DNA of 64,000 nt, taken from assembly GCA_033296885.1 (NCBI GenBank), contig MU863965.1, positions 91,594-155,593 of the forward strand. Direction: 5' to 3'. The notes under the pieces are model-generated. The model made no database searches, was not told where the DNA came from, and was given only the letters and a program-made list of their open reading frames with translations. The translations under genes were made by a program, and so were the position numbers. Positions 31,814-43,401 of this stretch are shown here, piece after piece; position 1 is the first letter of the stretch; every line of letters starts with the position of its first letter. This DNA is from Triangularia verruculosa. Lineage: Eukaryota > Ascomycota > Sordariomycetes > Sordariales > Podosporaceae.

Positions 31814-34176
31814 ATGGAACGTCGATCGCGGAGCTGGGCCCTCGGCCTCAGCATCATTGGGTTTTTCGCCCTCCTCTTCTCTGCTGGCTTCGTCCAGCAA
31901 GTAAAAGCAGACGATGTTCAGGACTACGGCACTGTTATCGGTATTGTACGTTCCGCCCCTCCAAAAGCTTCCTCAAACCTCTGGGTGTGACAATTGCTGA
32001 CGACGAGTTTTCCACAGGATTTGGGCACCACCTACTCGTAAGTCCACACAGTCAACGGTCTCGCCGAATGCTGGAGCTGCCCCATCGCCGCTGCTCCTCT
32101 GGTCTTCAGCTCACCTGCGGACATTGGTGACACGGTGTCAACTTTGTCAGATATATTGGCAGTGCGGGGGTGGGGCAGCAAGCAGGCACCAGGAACAGAA
32201 AGCTAACTAGACCCTAGTTGCGTTGGTGTGATGCAGAAGGGCAAGGTTGAAATTCTCGTCAACGACCAAGGAAACCGTATTACCCCCTCTTATGTCGCCT
32301 TCACCGATGAGGAGAGATTAGTCGGAGACGCCGCCAAGAACCAGGCCCCCGCCAACCCCTACAACACTATCTACGACATCAAGCGCCTCATCGGCCGCAA
32401 ATACTCCGAGAAGGATCTCCAGACCGATATCAAGCACTTCCCCTTCAAGTATGTACTCAAATGGTTCCTACATGCTCGAAACAGCTACTGACTTTGCTTC
32501 CACAGGGTCGTCTCCAAGAATGACAAGCCCGCCGTTACCGTCAAGGTTGGTGGTCAGGACAAGACCTTCACCCCCGAGGAGGTTTCCGCCATGGTTCTCG
32601 GCAAGATGAAGGAGACCGCTGAGAGCTATCTTGGCAAGAAGGTGACCCACGCTGTTGTTACTGTCCCTGCCTACTTCAACGACAACCAGCGCCAAGCCAC
32701 CAAGGATGCTGGCATGATCGCCGGTCTCAACGTCCTCCGCATCGTCAACGAGCCCACCGCCGCTGCTATCGCTTACGGTCTTGATAAGACCGATGGCGAG
32801 CGCCAGATCATCGTCTACGACTTGGGTGGTGGTACCTTCGATGTGTCCCTCCTGTCTATCGACCAGGGTGTCTTCGAGGTTTTGGCCACTGCCGGTGATA
32901 CCCGTCTCGGTGGTGAGGATTTCGACCAGCGTACTATCAACCACTTCGCCAAGACCTTCAACAAGAAGCACGGTGTCGATGTTACCACTGACGCCAAGGC
33001 CATGGGTAAGCTCAAGCGGGAGGCCGAGAAGGCCAAGCGTACCCTTTCCAGCCAGATGTCCACCCGTATCGAAATCGAGTCCCTTTTCGGAGGCAAGGAC
33101 TTCTCTGAGACCCTTACCCGCGCCAAGTTCGAGGAGCTCAACAACGACCTCTTCCGCAAGACCCTCGAGCCTGTGAAGCAGGTTCTCAAGGACGCCAAGG
33201 TTGCCAAGAGCGAGGTCGATGACATTGTTCTTGTCGGTGGTTCTACCCGTATTCCCAAGGTTCAGGCTCTTATTGAGGAGTTCTTTGGCGGCAAGAAGGC
33301 TTCCAAGGGTATCAACCCCGATGAGGCCGTCGCTTTCGGTGCTGCCGTTCAGGCTGGTGTTCTTTCCGGCGAGGAGGGTACTGAGGAAATCGTTCTCATG
33401 GATGTCAACCCTCTTACTCTCGGTATTGAGACCACCGGCGGTGTCATGACCAAGCTCATCACCCGCAACACCCCTATCCCTACCCGCAAGAGCCAGATCT
33501 TCTCCACCGCCGCTGATAACCAGCCCGTGGTCCTGATCCAGGTCTACGAGGGTGAGCGCTCCATGACCAAGGACAACAACCTTCTCGGCAAATTCGAGCT
33601 TACCGGTATTCCCCCCGCTCCCCGTGGCGTTCCCCAAATCGAGGTCTCTTTCGAGCTCGACGCCAACGGAATCCTCAAGGTTTCCGCCCACGACAAGGGC
33701 ACTGGCAAGGCCGAATCCATCACTATCACCAATGACAAGGGCCGCCTCACCCAAGACGAAATCGATCGTATGGTCGCCGAGGCTGAGAAGTACGCCGAGG
33801 AGGACAAGGCCACCCGTGAGCGCATTGAGGCTCGCAACGGTCTTGAGAACTATGCCTTCTCCCTGAAGAATCAGGTCAACGATGAGGAGGGTATGGGCAA
33901 GAAGATCTCCGAGGAGGACAAGGAGACCATCATCGATGCCGTCAAGGAAACCCAGGACTGGCTTGATGAGAATGGTGAGTTTATTTGCCCGCGTCACTAC
34001 TTTACAGGAAGGTCATAAGCTAATTCTGTTTTCCAGCCGCTACCGCCTCCACTGAGGACTTCGAGGAGCAGAAGGAGAAGCTGTCCGGCGTTGCTTATCC
34101 CATCACAAGCAAGCTGTACTCCGGCGGTGATGCCGGTGGTGAGGACGATGAGCCCGTTGGCCACGACGAGCTTTAA
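31814..34176 (+). CDS. KAR2: ER Hsp70 chaperone BiP/Kar2 (Grp78)
   Basis: Exons 31814-31945, 32018-32037 (20 nt), 32218-32448, 32506-33974 and 34037-34176 total 1992 nt, 663 aa, in frame throughout. The N-terminus MERRSRSW plus a hydrophobic core (LGLSIIGFFALLFSAGF) is an ER signal peptide, and the C-terminus ends HDEL, the ER-retrieval signal. Hsp70 signatures are complete: DLGTTYSCVGV across two introns, NEPTAAAIAYGLDK, IVYDLGGGTFDVSLL and LVGGSTRIPKVQ. BiP binds unfolded chains in the ER lumen, drives post-translational import and regulates the unfolded protein response. Codon usage in the large exon is strongly biased toward C-ending codons, consistent with high expression. A 509-codon frame on the opposite strand is a shadow of this bias. 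Confidence 0.97.
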
Positions 34177-34817
34177 AGAAGTAATTTAGCATCATAGATT
34201 CCCCCCCATGTTTTTTGCGTTTTTTGATGGCTCGATGAAAAAAAGAGAGAATCATCAACACCATGAAGGTCCTTGGATGATGTGCCTGTCGTGTGTTTGT
34301 GGATGTGGTGTTTGTGGTTTTTTTTGGGCTGGCTGCAATGGGTATATTCATCATGGTCATAAGAAAGGATGGGCATATTACAAGTGTGATTGTCGGTGTG
34401 TATCGGCCGCAGTAGGCGGCGGCGCATCGCGGGCTTTGTAAAGTATGTATGAAGTATAAAGTAAAAGAACCTACCTAAAATACCAGAGAAGACGCCACTG
34501 TATGTGTGATGTTTTGCGATGATGTTCCAGAATGCTTAGGTTGATTAGTGTTGGTGAGGTGGTGATGAAGATGTTGTAGGTATTTGAGGGGATGTTGTGA
34601 TGAAGGTGGAGTAGGTAGGTAGTGAGTTATAGGTATCTGCGCGTTTGCATAACTTGCGACACCTCCTGTAGGAAATGGGCTCGAGAAAAATGGCTGGAAG
34701 TCATATGATGAGTTGGTTCAAGTGTCGTAGCATAACGCACCTTTGTCCTTGTCAAGTTGTGAAGTGGTGATGGAAAAGCGAGTGATGAAGAGAAATCTCA
34801 GCCAAGTAAACAACACT
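34177..34817. other. 3' region of BiP and intergenic
   Basis: GT-rich 3' sequence with a gtaggtaggtag microrepeat near 34611-34622. No gene is seen. Confidence 0.5.
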
Positions 34818-34926
34818 GGCTCAATGGTCTAGTGGTATGATTCGCGCTTCGGGTTGTTTCCCCATCATTCCCAATCAAAAATGATGAGCATGTGCGAGGT
34901 CTCGGGTTCGATCCCCGATTGAGCCC
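34818..34926 (+). tRNA. tRNA-Pro (anticodon CGG) with a 37-nt intron
   Basis: A full cloverleaf can be folded by eye. The acceptor arm GGCTCAA (34818-34824) pairs perfectly with TTGAGCC (34919-34925), with discriminator C at 34926. The A box TGGTCTAGTGG is at 34825-34835. The anticodon stem CGCGC/GTGCG has one G-U pair, the loop is TTCGGGT, and anticodon CGG is 34850-34852. A five-base variable loop follows, then a T arm with a five-pair stem and loop TTCGATC. The B box is 34905-34914. The intron 34854-34890 sits one base 3' of the anticodon, the standard nuclear tRNA intron site. Confidence 0.95.
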
Positions 34927-34927
34927 G

Positions 34928-34932
34928 TTTTT
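34928..34932 (+). terminator. Pol III terminator of the tRNA gene
   Basis: A run of T (gtttttctttt) starts two bases after the discriminator base, as expected for RNA polymerase III termination. Confidence 0.8.
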
Positions 34933-36600
34933 CTTTTGCTTATTTTTGGAAGGGGTTAGTTGGTTGGTTGGGTCAGACAAGGAGGAAAGGCAAACTCAGG
35001 TTGCAGGTTTGTGTTCTTTTTTCTGGGGGTTCAAGTGAGGGTTTATTTCGGGTGCTATTTATGTGAGTGCGTGAGATATTGGAGAGTGTAGGGGGAGGGA
35101 GTTTGCTTGGGCTATTGGTTGGCAGTCTCTTTGGAGACGTTGGAGGAAGTGGGTGCTGTAGGTCTTAGCAGGCTTAAGGAATGTCTCTGTTTTGCTTTCT
35201 TTAGGTGAGTATCAGGGGGTCCCATATCAATTAAATAGGTACGTCCTCGGCTCTAGCGAGCAACACTTGAATATGAGAGGATTAGTCGGACAGATGTTTT
35301 TTGTATTGTTCTAGAGCTTACTACCAAAGCTATTGCGGCTAACCTCCTCTCCTCCTCAAGTCCTCCAAGTCGACATCTCCGCCCCGTGCGTCCCAGAGAC
35401 CTCTGCCGCGGTGTGCTGCCTGGGCCAGGAGCAGCTTGTGTGCGAGTGTCAGGAAGGGCAGAGCGATTCAGTTCATCCAATACTGGCGACTGTTGGTGAG
35501 GATGATGGCTCGACCCAGCGGCGGGTGGAGGTTTGTGGAACTTGCGTTGTTTCTTATAGGACACAGTAGTGATACTACACCAAGGTAGAGAATTCGCTAC
35601 CAACCTACTTTCTTAAAGTCAGGGCTCCAGTAAGTAACACGACAAGGCAAGCCCAACTGGCAAATAGGTTTCCATTCAAGAGAGTTCTTGTTAAAAAGAT
35701 GAGGATGCTCATAAACTAATTCTAGATCAAACACTGCATTGACGACGTGGAGTGCTGGTCAAGGTCCCAGGTGCTCCTCCAGGTCAGTGTTGGAGGATGA
35801 TTCTGAGCGCAGCCGCCTGTGGCGAGGTATATCAGTGCGCACATCTCGTCCCCTATCGTGTAGTTTCAGAGCGCAAAGGCACGGAGCTTGGGCATTCGAA
35901 GGGCCTACTACCGGAATGGTTATCATGAGGGATCGTGAGGGCATAAGTTGGAAGCGTAGTGTGAGAGTCTGACTCACCAGTGTTTTCGTTAGTCAGGAGG
36001 ACGCAACTACAATTTACATATTCTTGGTCGTTGTCTTGGTAGGTGCGAGATGTGTCACATGTTCCTAACTGTTGGCCACATTAGGTAACCGACTGGCTCT
36101 GTAATGGGAAGAAGGACGAGCAAACAACTGGGCGAGACCCGTTTCAGTTGAAAACAGGGCCAAAGGGTGAAACCTTCGATATGACGTTGCAAAAGACGTC
36201 TTCATCTTGAGTAAACAAACGAAGCACTGGTGGTCAAAGTTCGATTCTTGAATACAAAGTGGGGCGCCGTGACCGAGGGCTTCCCACATTGCCAAGACTT
36301 GTGACGTCCACAGTTGCCCACACGACCGCCCCCACTTGTCGGGACCGCCACCAGAAAATTGCGAGGACGCCTCGTTATTAATACCTTTTGCCCGTGATTG
36401 TGTATTAATCATCACTCGGCCCTCAAACCATTGGGAGTATCTCTGCTCTTCTCTCGCGACAGCTACCAACCCAAGAGCCCATTGTTCTTATTTTCGGTAC
36501 AGTTTTGGTGATAAAAAAAGGACCCCGCCATCCGTCGAGCACGACATCAAGCACCAATTTGCGATACCCTTCGATTCGAGAAACGAAATATTCTACAGCC
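34933..36600. other. intergenic, no supported gene
   Basis: About 1.7 kb with short frames only (up to about 134 codons, no motifs). The last few hundred bases are the leader of the REI1-like gene. Confidence 0.5.
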
Positions 36601-38411
36601 ATGGCGACTATCACTGGTAGTCGGACTGTCCCCGGTGACGCTTCCGGGACAGATATTGGAACCTCGCATCCTTATACTTGCAATACCTGCCAGGTTGCCT
36701 TCCGCAATGGCGATTTGCAGAGAGGTCATATGCGCAGTGACTGGCAGTAAGTTTCTCTCCCACCTTGATTGCTTCGGCGCATGTGGTTCAAACGCTTACA
36801 TTCACTTTCCACAGTCGCTACAACCTGAAGCGCCGTGTCGCCTCGCTGCCTCCCATTTCCTCCGAGATTTTCACCGAGAAGGTCCTCCAAGCGCGCGCTG
36901 CCACCACTGCTCAGGCGGACAAGGCCGGCTTCGAAAGAGCTTGCGAAGCTTGCCAGAAGAATTACTTCAGCGAGGGCGCTTACAAGAACCATCTTACCAG
37001 TTCCAAGCACAAGGCCAAGGTTGCTGCTCTTGCGGCTCGTCCCCAGGGCAAGATCGCCGACGATGCCAGTTCCATGACCTTCTCGCTTGGCGAGCCAGCC
37101 CCTGCAGACTCGGTATTGGATTCTGATGCAGAGGAAGAGTTTAACGAGGTGGTTGAGGGCATCAAGAACACGCAGCTTCATGAAACTGAGAACGTCTCCC
37201 CGGTCAGACGCCCCTCGAACCCTCACTTGTCAGCCGCCGCTCAACACAAAACTGAACACCCTGTCTCGGAGACTCCCAGCGAGGAAGAGGAGGGATCTGC
37301 CACCCCCTCTACAGCCACTCCTGCCGTCCCGCAACAACCGACTGGCCCTCCTCGGTCTGTCAAGACTTGCATTTTCTGCAATCACGAATCCGAGAACCCT
37401 GAACTCAATGCGCAGCACATGGAAAAGACCCACGGCATGTTCATCCCCGAAAAGCAGTACCTTGTTGACCTCGAGGGTTTGATCAACCACCTTCAAGAGC
37501 GTGTCTTTGACCTCAATGAGTGCATCACCTGCTCCAAGATGAGAAACAGCACCTACGCCGTCCAAACCCACATGCGCGACAAGGCCCACGTCCAGATCCC
37601 CTTCACAACCGAAGACGAGCAGCTCGACATTGGTGAATTCTACGATTTCCGTGCCACCTACTCTGATGACGAGGAAGGAGAGTGGGAGGATGAAGATGAG
37701 GAAATGGAGGGCGCTGACACCAACGGCGGCGCGAAGCTCGGCGGCCACCGTGCCACCAAGACGGTTACAGTTGACGAAAACGGTGATGAGATCATGGAGG
37801 ATGGCAACGGTGAAGGCTGGGAAACAGACTCCGATGAGTCATCACTGGATTCAGATGATTTACATGCTGTTCCGGCAGAGCTGCATCTTCACCAGTATGA
37901 GAGGCTGTCGAAGAATCATCACCACTCATCAAGCACGCCGAGGACGCACCAACAGGCGGATGGGTTCCATGCTCGTAGCAAGAAGAGCCACGCGGTCTTC
38001 TATGATGATTACGAACTGCACCTTGGAAGTGGCAGGGCGGTCGGCCACAGATCACTCAACAAGTACTACAGGCAAAACCTGTACAAGTACCCCACTCCGG
38101 AGGAGAGGGCGGAGAGGCTGCTGCTCAAGGCCAACGAGCAAGGGCAGGGTGTCATGGATGTGGATGAAGACGGGAACGGGCAGACTGTGGTTGCGCTGCG
38201 GGATCCCAACCCGAAGGCGAGAGGGAGAGCAATCATCGGCAGAGATGTCGCTGGTCTGGGTGTCAGATCTTCGGGAGAGCTTGAAAAGCACAGGGCTGTT
38301 GTGGAAAAGGGCAAGAAGCAGGAGTGGAAGGACCAGAGAGACAGGCGGATGTTGCAGACGAGATTGGCCATCAAAGAGAAGTCCGCGCATCCAGCTACGT
38401 ATCTGCGTTAG
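36601..38411 (+). CDS. REI1/ZNF622-like C2H2 zinc-finger protein, cytoplasmic 60S biogenesis factor
   Basis: Exons 36601-36746 and 36815-38411 with a 68-nt GTAAGT...CAG intron give 580 aa. The intron lies inside the first zinc finger, restoring MRSDWHRYNLKRRV. Four C2H2-type fingers are visible: YTCNTCQVAF...H, ACEACQKNYF...HLTSSKH, KTCIFCNHES...HMEKTH, and NECITCSKM...HMRDKAH. They are followed by a long acidic segment (DDEEGEWEDEDEEMEG) and a C-terminal region with SGRAVGHRSLNKYYRQNL, the most conserved part of the Rei1/Reh1 family. Rei1 binds late pre-60S particles, helps release and recycle Arx1, and probes the polypeptide exit tunnel with its C-terminus. Length is close to the fungal norm. 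Rei1 and Reh1 paralogues cannot be told apart by eye. Confidence 0.92.
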
Positions 38412-38881
38412 AGCACCCGGCAGATGGTGGCTGACATTAAATGTCGTCGCATTAAGCTTCTAGAACTGAGAAATGGTTTGCTCTAATTTTGCCTTGTTAA
38501 ATCCATTTTGATACTTTTGTGCACTATGGAGATATCCTGCGTTGCTGTGTGTTTTCTTCGCCAATACCCCTAACCCTTGCGTATTGCTCGTATTAGCACC
38601 AACCAACCACCAACATGTAGCTGACCAGGGATTCGTGTTCCTTTTCTGCACAGCCCTGAATGAGATTATCGGTAACGTATAATACAGTCACTAGCGTTAC
38701 ACAAACTAAGCTACGCGTCATCCGGGGTTTATACCTTGATCGTAGTGTTTCTGGCCGAATTCCCCCTGACAGGAGGGGTCCACGACAACCTCACCCAGCA
38801 CTTTGTTGACGTTAACATGTTCTTGAACATTATCTAAACCCAAAGTCCCCAGAATAGATCCTTAGCCAACGCCCACTTTAC
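38412..38881. other. intergenic
   Basis: 470 bp between two plus-strand genes. I see no coding frame or RNA gene. Confidence 0.5.
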
Positions 38882-40338
38882 ATGCGGCACCTCGAACTAG
38901 GTAACATGGTTCATCAACACCGATCACCTACCGCCGAGCATTGGGTCCCATGCTCTACATGTTCTCCTGGGGGAATTCCCGAGTCAGCAGAAGACTCCGG
39001 GTTGGCATCTGGGCCGGAATGTACGTCCGCATCAATCTCACTTGTCGGCACACCGCTTACTGAGGGATCGGAAACCCGCGCCCGCGCCCGCCGCCCGCCG
39101 ATACCGAGAAAAGGGCACACGAAGTCACGGCTGGGGTGCTTTCACTGCAAAAGACGAAAGGTCAAATGTCAGGAAACTATTCCTTCCTGCTTGAATTGCA
39201 CCCGTGTTGGCTTGGTGTGTGAGTATCCTGAGCGACCTCGCATGGCATCAGCACTGTCGGCTTCGATAACGTCCACAACGGCGGTCACAGCGGGTTTACA
39301 GTCAACGCCTACGGTGTTCACCCCTGAGGATATGCGGTACTTTCATCATTTTCTGGTCACAGCATACCCCCCATTGCCAATACAGGGGGACCAGATTTGG
39401 ATGCAGACGGCGTCTCTTTCGCATAGTGTGAGACATCAACATGTATACGATCTTTGGCGATCTGCTGACAGGGTCATAGTATGACTACCTGATGCACGCC
39501 ATGCTCGGGTTGGCCGCGTCACACCTCGATCTGCACGGCGGCAACTGCTCTTCACAGGCCCTTGCGCACCGTGTCAAGGCCATCCAGTGTCTCAACACCA
39601 GTCTAAGCAAGCCTTGCTCTTCCCAAGCCGAGGGAGATGCACGATTTGCCGCCATGGTGGCTCTCGCTTTCCAAGCCAGCTGTATGGCCGAGGGCATGCC
39701 TGAGTTCCTGGCCATGTCTAGAGGCTGTCACATTATTGCCAACACTGCCATGGGCAGCATGAAGAACTCGCTCTTTCGCGAGTTTACACAAGAGGGTTAC
39801 TGTGGTAGTGTACGAAGGATAATTGGAATCGTCCCTTTGAATCTGAGCGAGGATGAAGAGGTACTTATCCACGACTTTCTACAGTCTCTAAGGGCACTTG
39901 GTCCGCTTTGCAAGAGCCCGTTGGAGGTGAAGTTCCTGGCTTCTACGGAGTCGATTGCAAAGGCAGCGAGAACATCAGCAACACAAGGTTAGCACCAGGC
40001 TCGAAGGCCAAGAAAGCTCTTCGCTAATATGTCACTATATAGCCTTCTCACAATTTGCCGCTCTTTATTCATTGTTCAACCACTGTTCCAACGAAGAATT
40101 CGCCCCCTTTGTCGACCCGAATAACTACCCAGCTCAGCTCCTATTCATCCACTTCGTCCTCATCGAGTTCGCCATTGGCCACATTGTCCTCACCACCGCC
40201 AATAAAGGTGGGCGATTCGCATACCGGAAAAGGACGTGTATTGCCTGGATGCAGAAACTTGCCGCCGGGCTGCCCGCCGAGTACGAAAAGTATGCCGAGT
40301 GGCCGATGGGCTATGTTAGGAGACTTTCAGCACGCTGA
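38882..40338 (+). CDS. Zn2Cys6 fungal transcription factor (Upc2/sterol-uptake-regulator-like)
   Basis: Exons 38882-39427, 39480-39987 and 40043-40338 give 449 aa, with the frame kept across 52- and 55-nt introns (GTGAGA...TAG, GTTAGC...TAG). An alternative start is the ATG at 38906. The binuclear zinc cluster is GCFHCKRRKVKCQETIPSC with further cysteines in LNCTRVGLVCEY, preceded by a basic stretch (RKGHTKSRL). The downstream regulatory domain begins near FTPEDMRYFHHFL and contains MHAMLGLAASHLDL. This layout is typical of the Upc2-like group of short C6 regulators in Pezizomycotina. The target genes are unknown. It converges on an RTA1-like gene with 51 bp between the stop codons. Confidence 0.88.
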
Positions 40339-40389
40339 ACAGCTTTTTCATCCATCGTCATTCTGCCGTCCAGACATCTGAGAGACTGT

Positions 40390-41473
40390 TCAAACCCGCC
40401 CCAGCTTCAGCTCACCCCCTCCCCCATCAGCTGTCTTCACCAACTCCACCACCTCCCCCCTCAAACAAGCCCCCGGATGCCAAACGCAAAACACCAAGAT
40501 GGAAACCAACATCGCCGTCCCCTCAAACACCCAAAACAACCACTCGCTCCGGAACGCGTATCCGTCGATCCCCTCGACAAACTCCACCAGCCGGTAGATG
40601 CATCGAATCTGTTTTCATCATCGTCAGCCACCATCTTTCTCATTCTACCATCATGGCACTCACAAATATCAAGACACTCGAAATCCACACCGCAACAAGC
40701 AACCCCTCCCAGCTCCCCCTCTTCATCCCCTTGCCCACCCCTTTAACGAGCACCTCAAACCTTCCCAGCACAACCAGGAACAACCCCACGCCAGCAACTT
40801 GCACAGCCAAGCCCGCAACAAGAACGTCAACTCCGGCCAGGGCTTTGAGGCCAGTCCACTTCGCTGCCGCCGCGATGGAGGTACCGGACCCTTGGATAGC
40901 AGCAGCGAGGATATCGAAACCGACAAAGATACGGGTTATATACCGCCTGGGGATTCTAAGGAGCGTTTGTCGTGAGGGGGGGAGGACGTGGGCGATGAGC
41001 CGGCCGAGGAGGATGTAATTCCCTGCTGCGAATAACAATGGTGCCAAGACGTGGAGGGTCAGGGTGACGATGAAGGCGCCCTTTTTTTTTGGTGTTAGCT
41101 TTTCCTCGTCCTGTGGGATATGAGAGGGGATATGGAGCGGGGAAAACGGTTGGAGAAAGGTTGAGGGTAACTGTGGTCAAAAGAAGGAGAGCAAGTCTGA
41201 CGACGGGAGGGAATGGAAGTTAGTGTAGCCACGCACGATGTTTCCCTGGTTTTTGACCGAAAAGATCCTGACGGCATAGCCTGCCACCTCGGTGAAGGCG
41301 CCGAGGGGGATGACGGTGAGGTACCAGGTTTTGTAGCGGTGGAAGGTGAGGTAGGTGATGTACACAAAGGCGAAGAAGTAGAGGATGAGGAATACGATGG
41401 CGGGGGGCAGGGCGGGGGAGTACATCCAGACGGAGCCCTTTTGGAAGACTTGTGTTGTTGGTATTTTGGCCAT
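40390..41473 (-). CDS. RTA1-family seven-TM membrane protein (lipid/toxin-resistance type)
   Basis: Exons 41473-41237, 41170-40664 and 40608-40390 give 320 aa in frame. The second intron is 55 nt, GTGAGT...CAG. For the first intron, a later acceptor placing the exon-2 start at 41110 is also in frame (300 aa) and gives a shorter loop between TM2 and TM3; I cannot decide between them. Hydrophobic segments are clear: PAIVFLILYFFAFVYITYL, LAPLLFAAGNYILLGRL, VDVLVAGLAVQVAGVGLFLVV, LVAVWISSVLIF and LFWVFEGTAMLVSILVF. Family motifs include the RCIYRLVEFVEGIDG block. Yeast members (Rta1, Rsb1) are linked to aminocholesterol resistance and sphingoid base export. The function here is inferred from the family only. 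Confidence 0.88.
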
Positions 41474-43401
41474 TTCTGTGGCAGTTTGACTGTGTCCAAC
41501 ACAAGGGAGGAGGCGGGCGATAGTACACTGGGGGTTCGTTGCTGGAGGTTGAGCGCTGGTGGTTTCTTGATGATAAGGGCAGAGAAGTTATAGACAGAGT
41601 GGAAAAGGAGCAGGGGGTTATCAACACGTTCTACATCTTCTTCATCAAGACATTTATATCGAATATAGAGACAGCCTAGGTGTACAGACAGGATTTGTGG
41701 GGAAGGAGGACGACGAACATCGTCGGATTCATCCCGAGCAAATATCATCGTTCTGTCTGTTGTATAGGTTTTTCCACTCCGCCGCATTGTCATCAGTATC
41801 AAGCAAATGCCCTTCCCGCTGTGCCTTTGGCTTCAATGCAGCCTCATTTCGGTTTGACAAAGGGGAATCCGATCGGTTTGAGATCCAATCTCTCGAGATC
41901 CGTCACACTAAAAAGCTTGGCATTGGCTTTGAACTAGAATATGACAGAGTTGAATGTGTATGGTCGGTAATATGTTGAGTGGCTTGATCCCTGGGAAGGG
42001 GTTTGCGTGTTGCGGCGCAGCAATGCGACGAATGCGACGAATGCGACGACGTTGAGCGGGTACCAACCAGCGGCAATCGATGCGGCGCGGGTAGCGCTTC
42101 GATGTTATGCATATTTACACCCCAAATGAAATGAGGATATAAAGAGGTCTCTTGTATCGCGTTCTTCATCTGCTATCCTTGTATCTTGTCATGTGTTGTT
42201 TTGACTTGCGGTTCTGGTTCAGAGTTTACATGCCAAGACTTCCTCAAAAGGGGTATCATAAGGGGCAGCAGCCCATCAGTTACACGGACAGAAACAAACA
42301 CATCGCCTGTGTGCCTCCTCAACCAAAACTCCCAACCTTGCTGCCTCTGCATTTCCCTCCCAACTACACCTTAGATCCTATCGTGCTCGCATGCCTTACA
42401 GGATTCGATCATCAAGCCGACCGTGCTGGCCAACCTGTTTCCGTCTCATCTCCTTGCAAGACAAACCAAACACAGGACTCATGTAAATCCACCAAACCAC
42501 CCAACCCTTCTACTCCCACCACCCTCATCAAATGTCCATGCATCACCAATCCGCCCCCTTCCGATATTGCCCGTTCCCCCGGCCCTCTGGACGTCATTAG
42601 CAGGCCGTGCCTCCCCGATCTGCCCCCTCGATCCCCTGCCCCATGATTAAACCCCATCCGTGCGCCCACACCTATACAGCAGCAGACAAAACCTACAAGC
42701 TAATTCAGTTCCACCTTTGACAGCTCAGGTACGTAGGCTTGCGTGCACAGAGACCACAAGACAGTTTAACATGTGAAGATGCCATGCCCTTCAGCGAGCG
42801 GGAAGAATCCACCCTGTGTCTGTGTGCCTTACCGACCCTGCGAAGGAGGATCGGTTTGTTGAACACCTCGACTCAGTATCAGAAACCTATCAAGAAAACT
42901 TGAAGAAACTGATCGTGAAAGCACATGACAAGGGACCGGACTGCCGGCAAGATATCGACCTCAACGTCGCAACCCATGACTCCCCCGTTCCCCGCAAAAC
43001 CTATCTTGAAGCACATGCTTCCGGCCTCGCATCCAAATGCACACTCAATATTGTTTCTGCACCATCCGCGGTCAGAGGCCCGGACGAAGAGGAAGCGCAT
43101 AAACTCTGGCGTGCTAGCCCGTCTGTCTCAGTATTTAGTGGCTGTTTCGTTGAATAAAAAACAAATGCTATTAAATTGATAAAAGAGATAAAAAGTAAAC
43201 TCTAATTCCTTTAAATTGATCCGCAAAATTCATCTTGGAGAAAAGTCGAGGCTAAGGGTCGCTATGATATCATAGTCATATCTACACAGAAAGTCCAAGC
43301 TCTGAAACGAAGGGTATGAAACAGCTTGAAAAAAGGGCAGAGTACATCCCTCTAGATGATTCAACGAGAAACTTCGTTGTGAGTATAGTCCGGTTTGAGT
43401 T
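41474..43401. other. gene-poor stretch, first part
   Basis: No supported gene. It contains three tandem copies of the 9-mer aatgcgacg at 42022-42048 and CT-rich sequence. A 113-codon plus frame at 42816-43157 begins with GTG and has no motif. Confidence 0.5.
42022..42048. repeat. three tandem copies of a 9-bp unit (aatgcgacg)
   Basis: Three perfect direct copies in a row are followed by a partial unit (acg). This is a minisatellite-type short tandem repeat in non-coding sequence. Confidence 0.9.

Noticed and set aside
32468..33997. 509-codon frame antisense to BiP
   Set aside because: Hsp70 genes with biased codons are known to produce long antisense frames, historically mis-annotated as an NAD-specific glutamate dehydrogenase. 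It has no independent motif and is the exact shadow of the BiP exon.
42816..43157. 113-codon plus frame in the gene-poor stretch
   Set aside because: It begins with GTG, has no motif and no splice partner.
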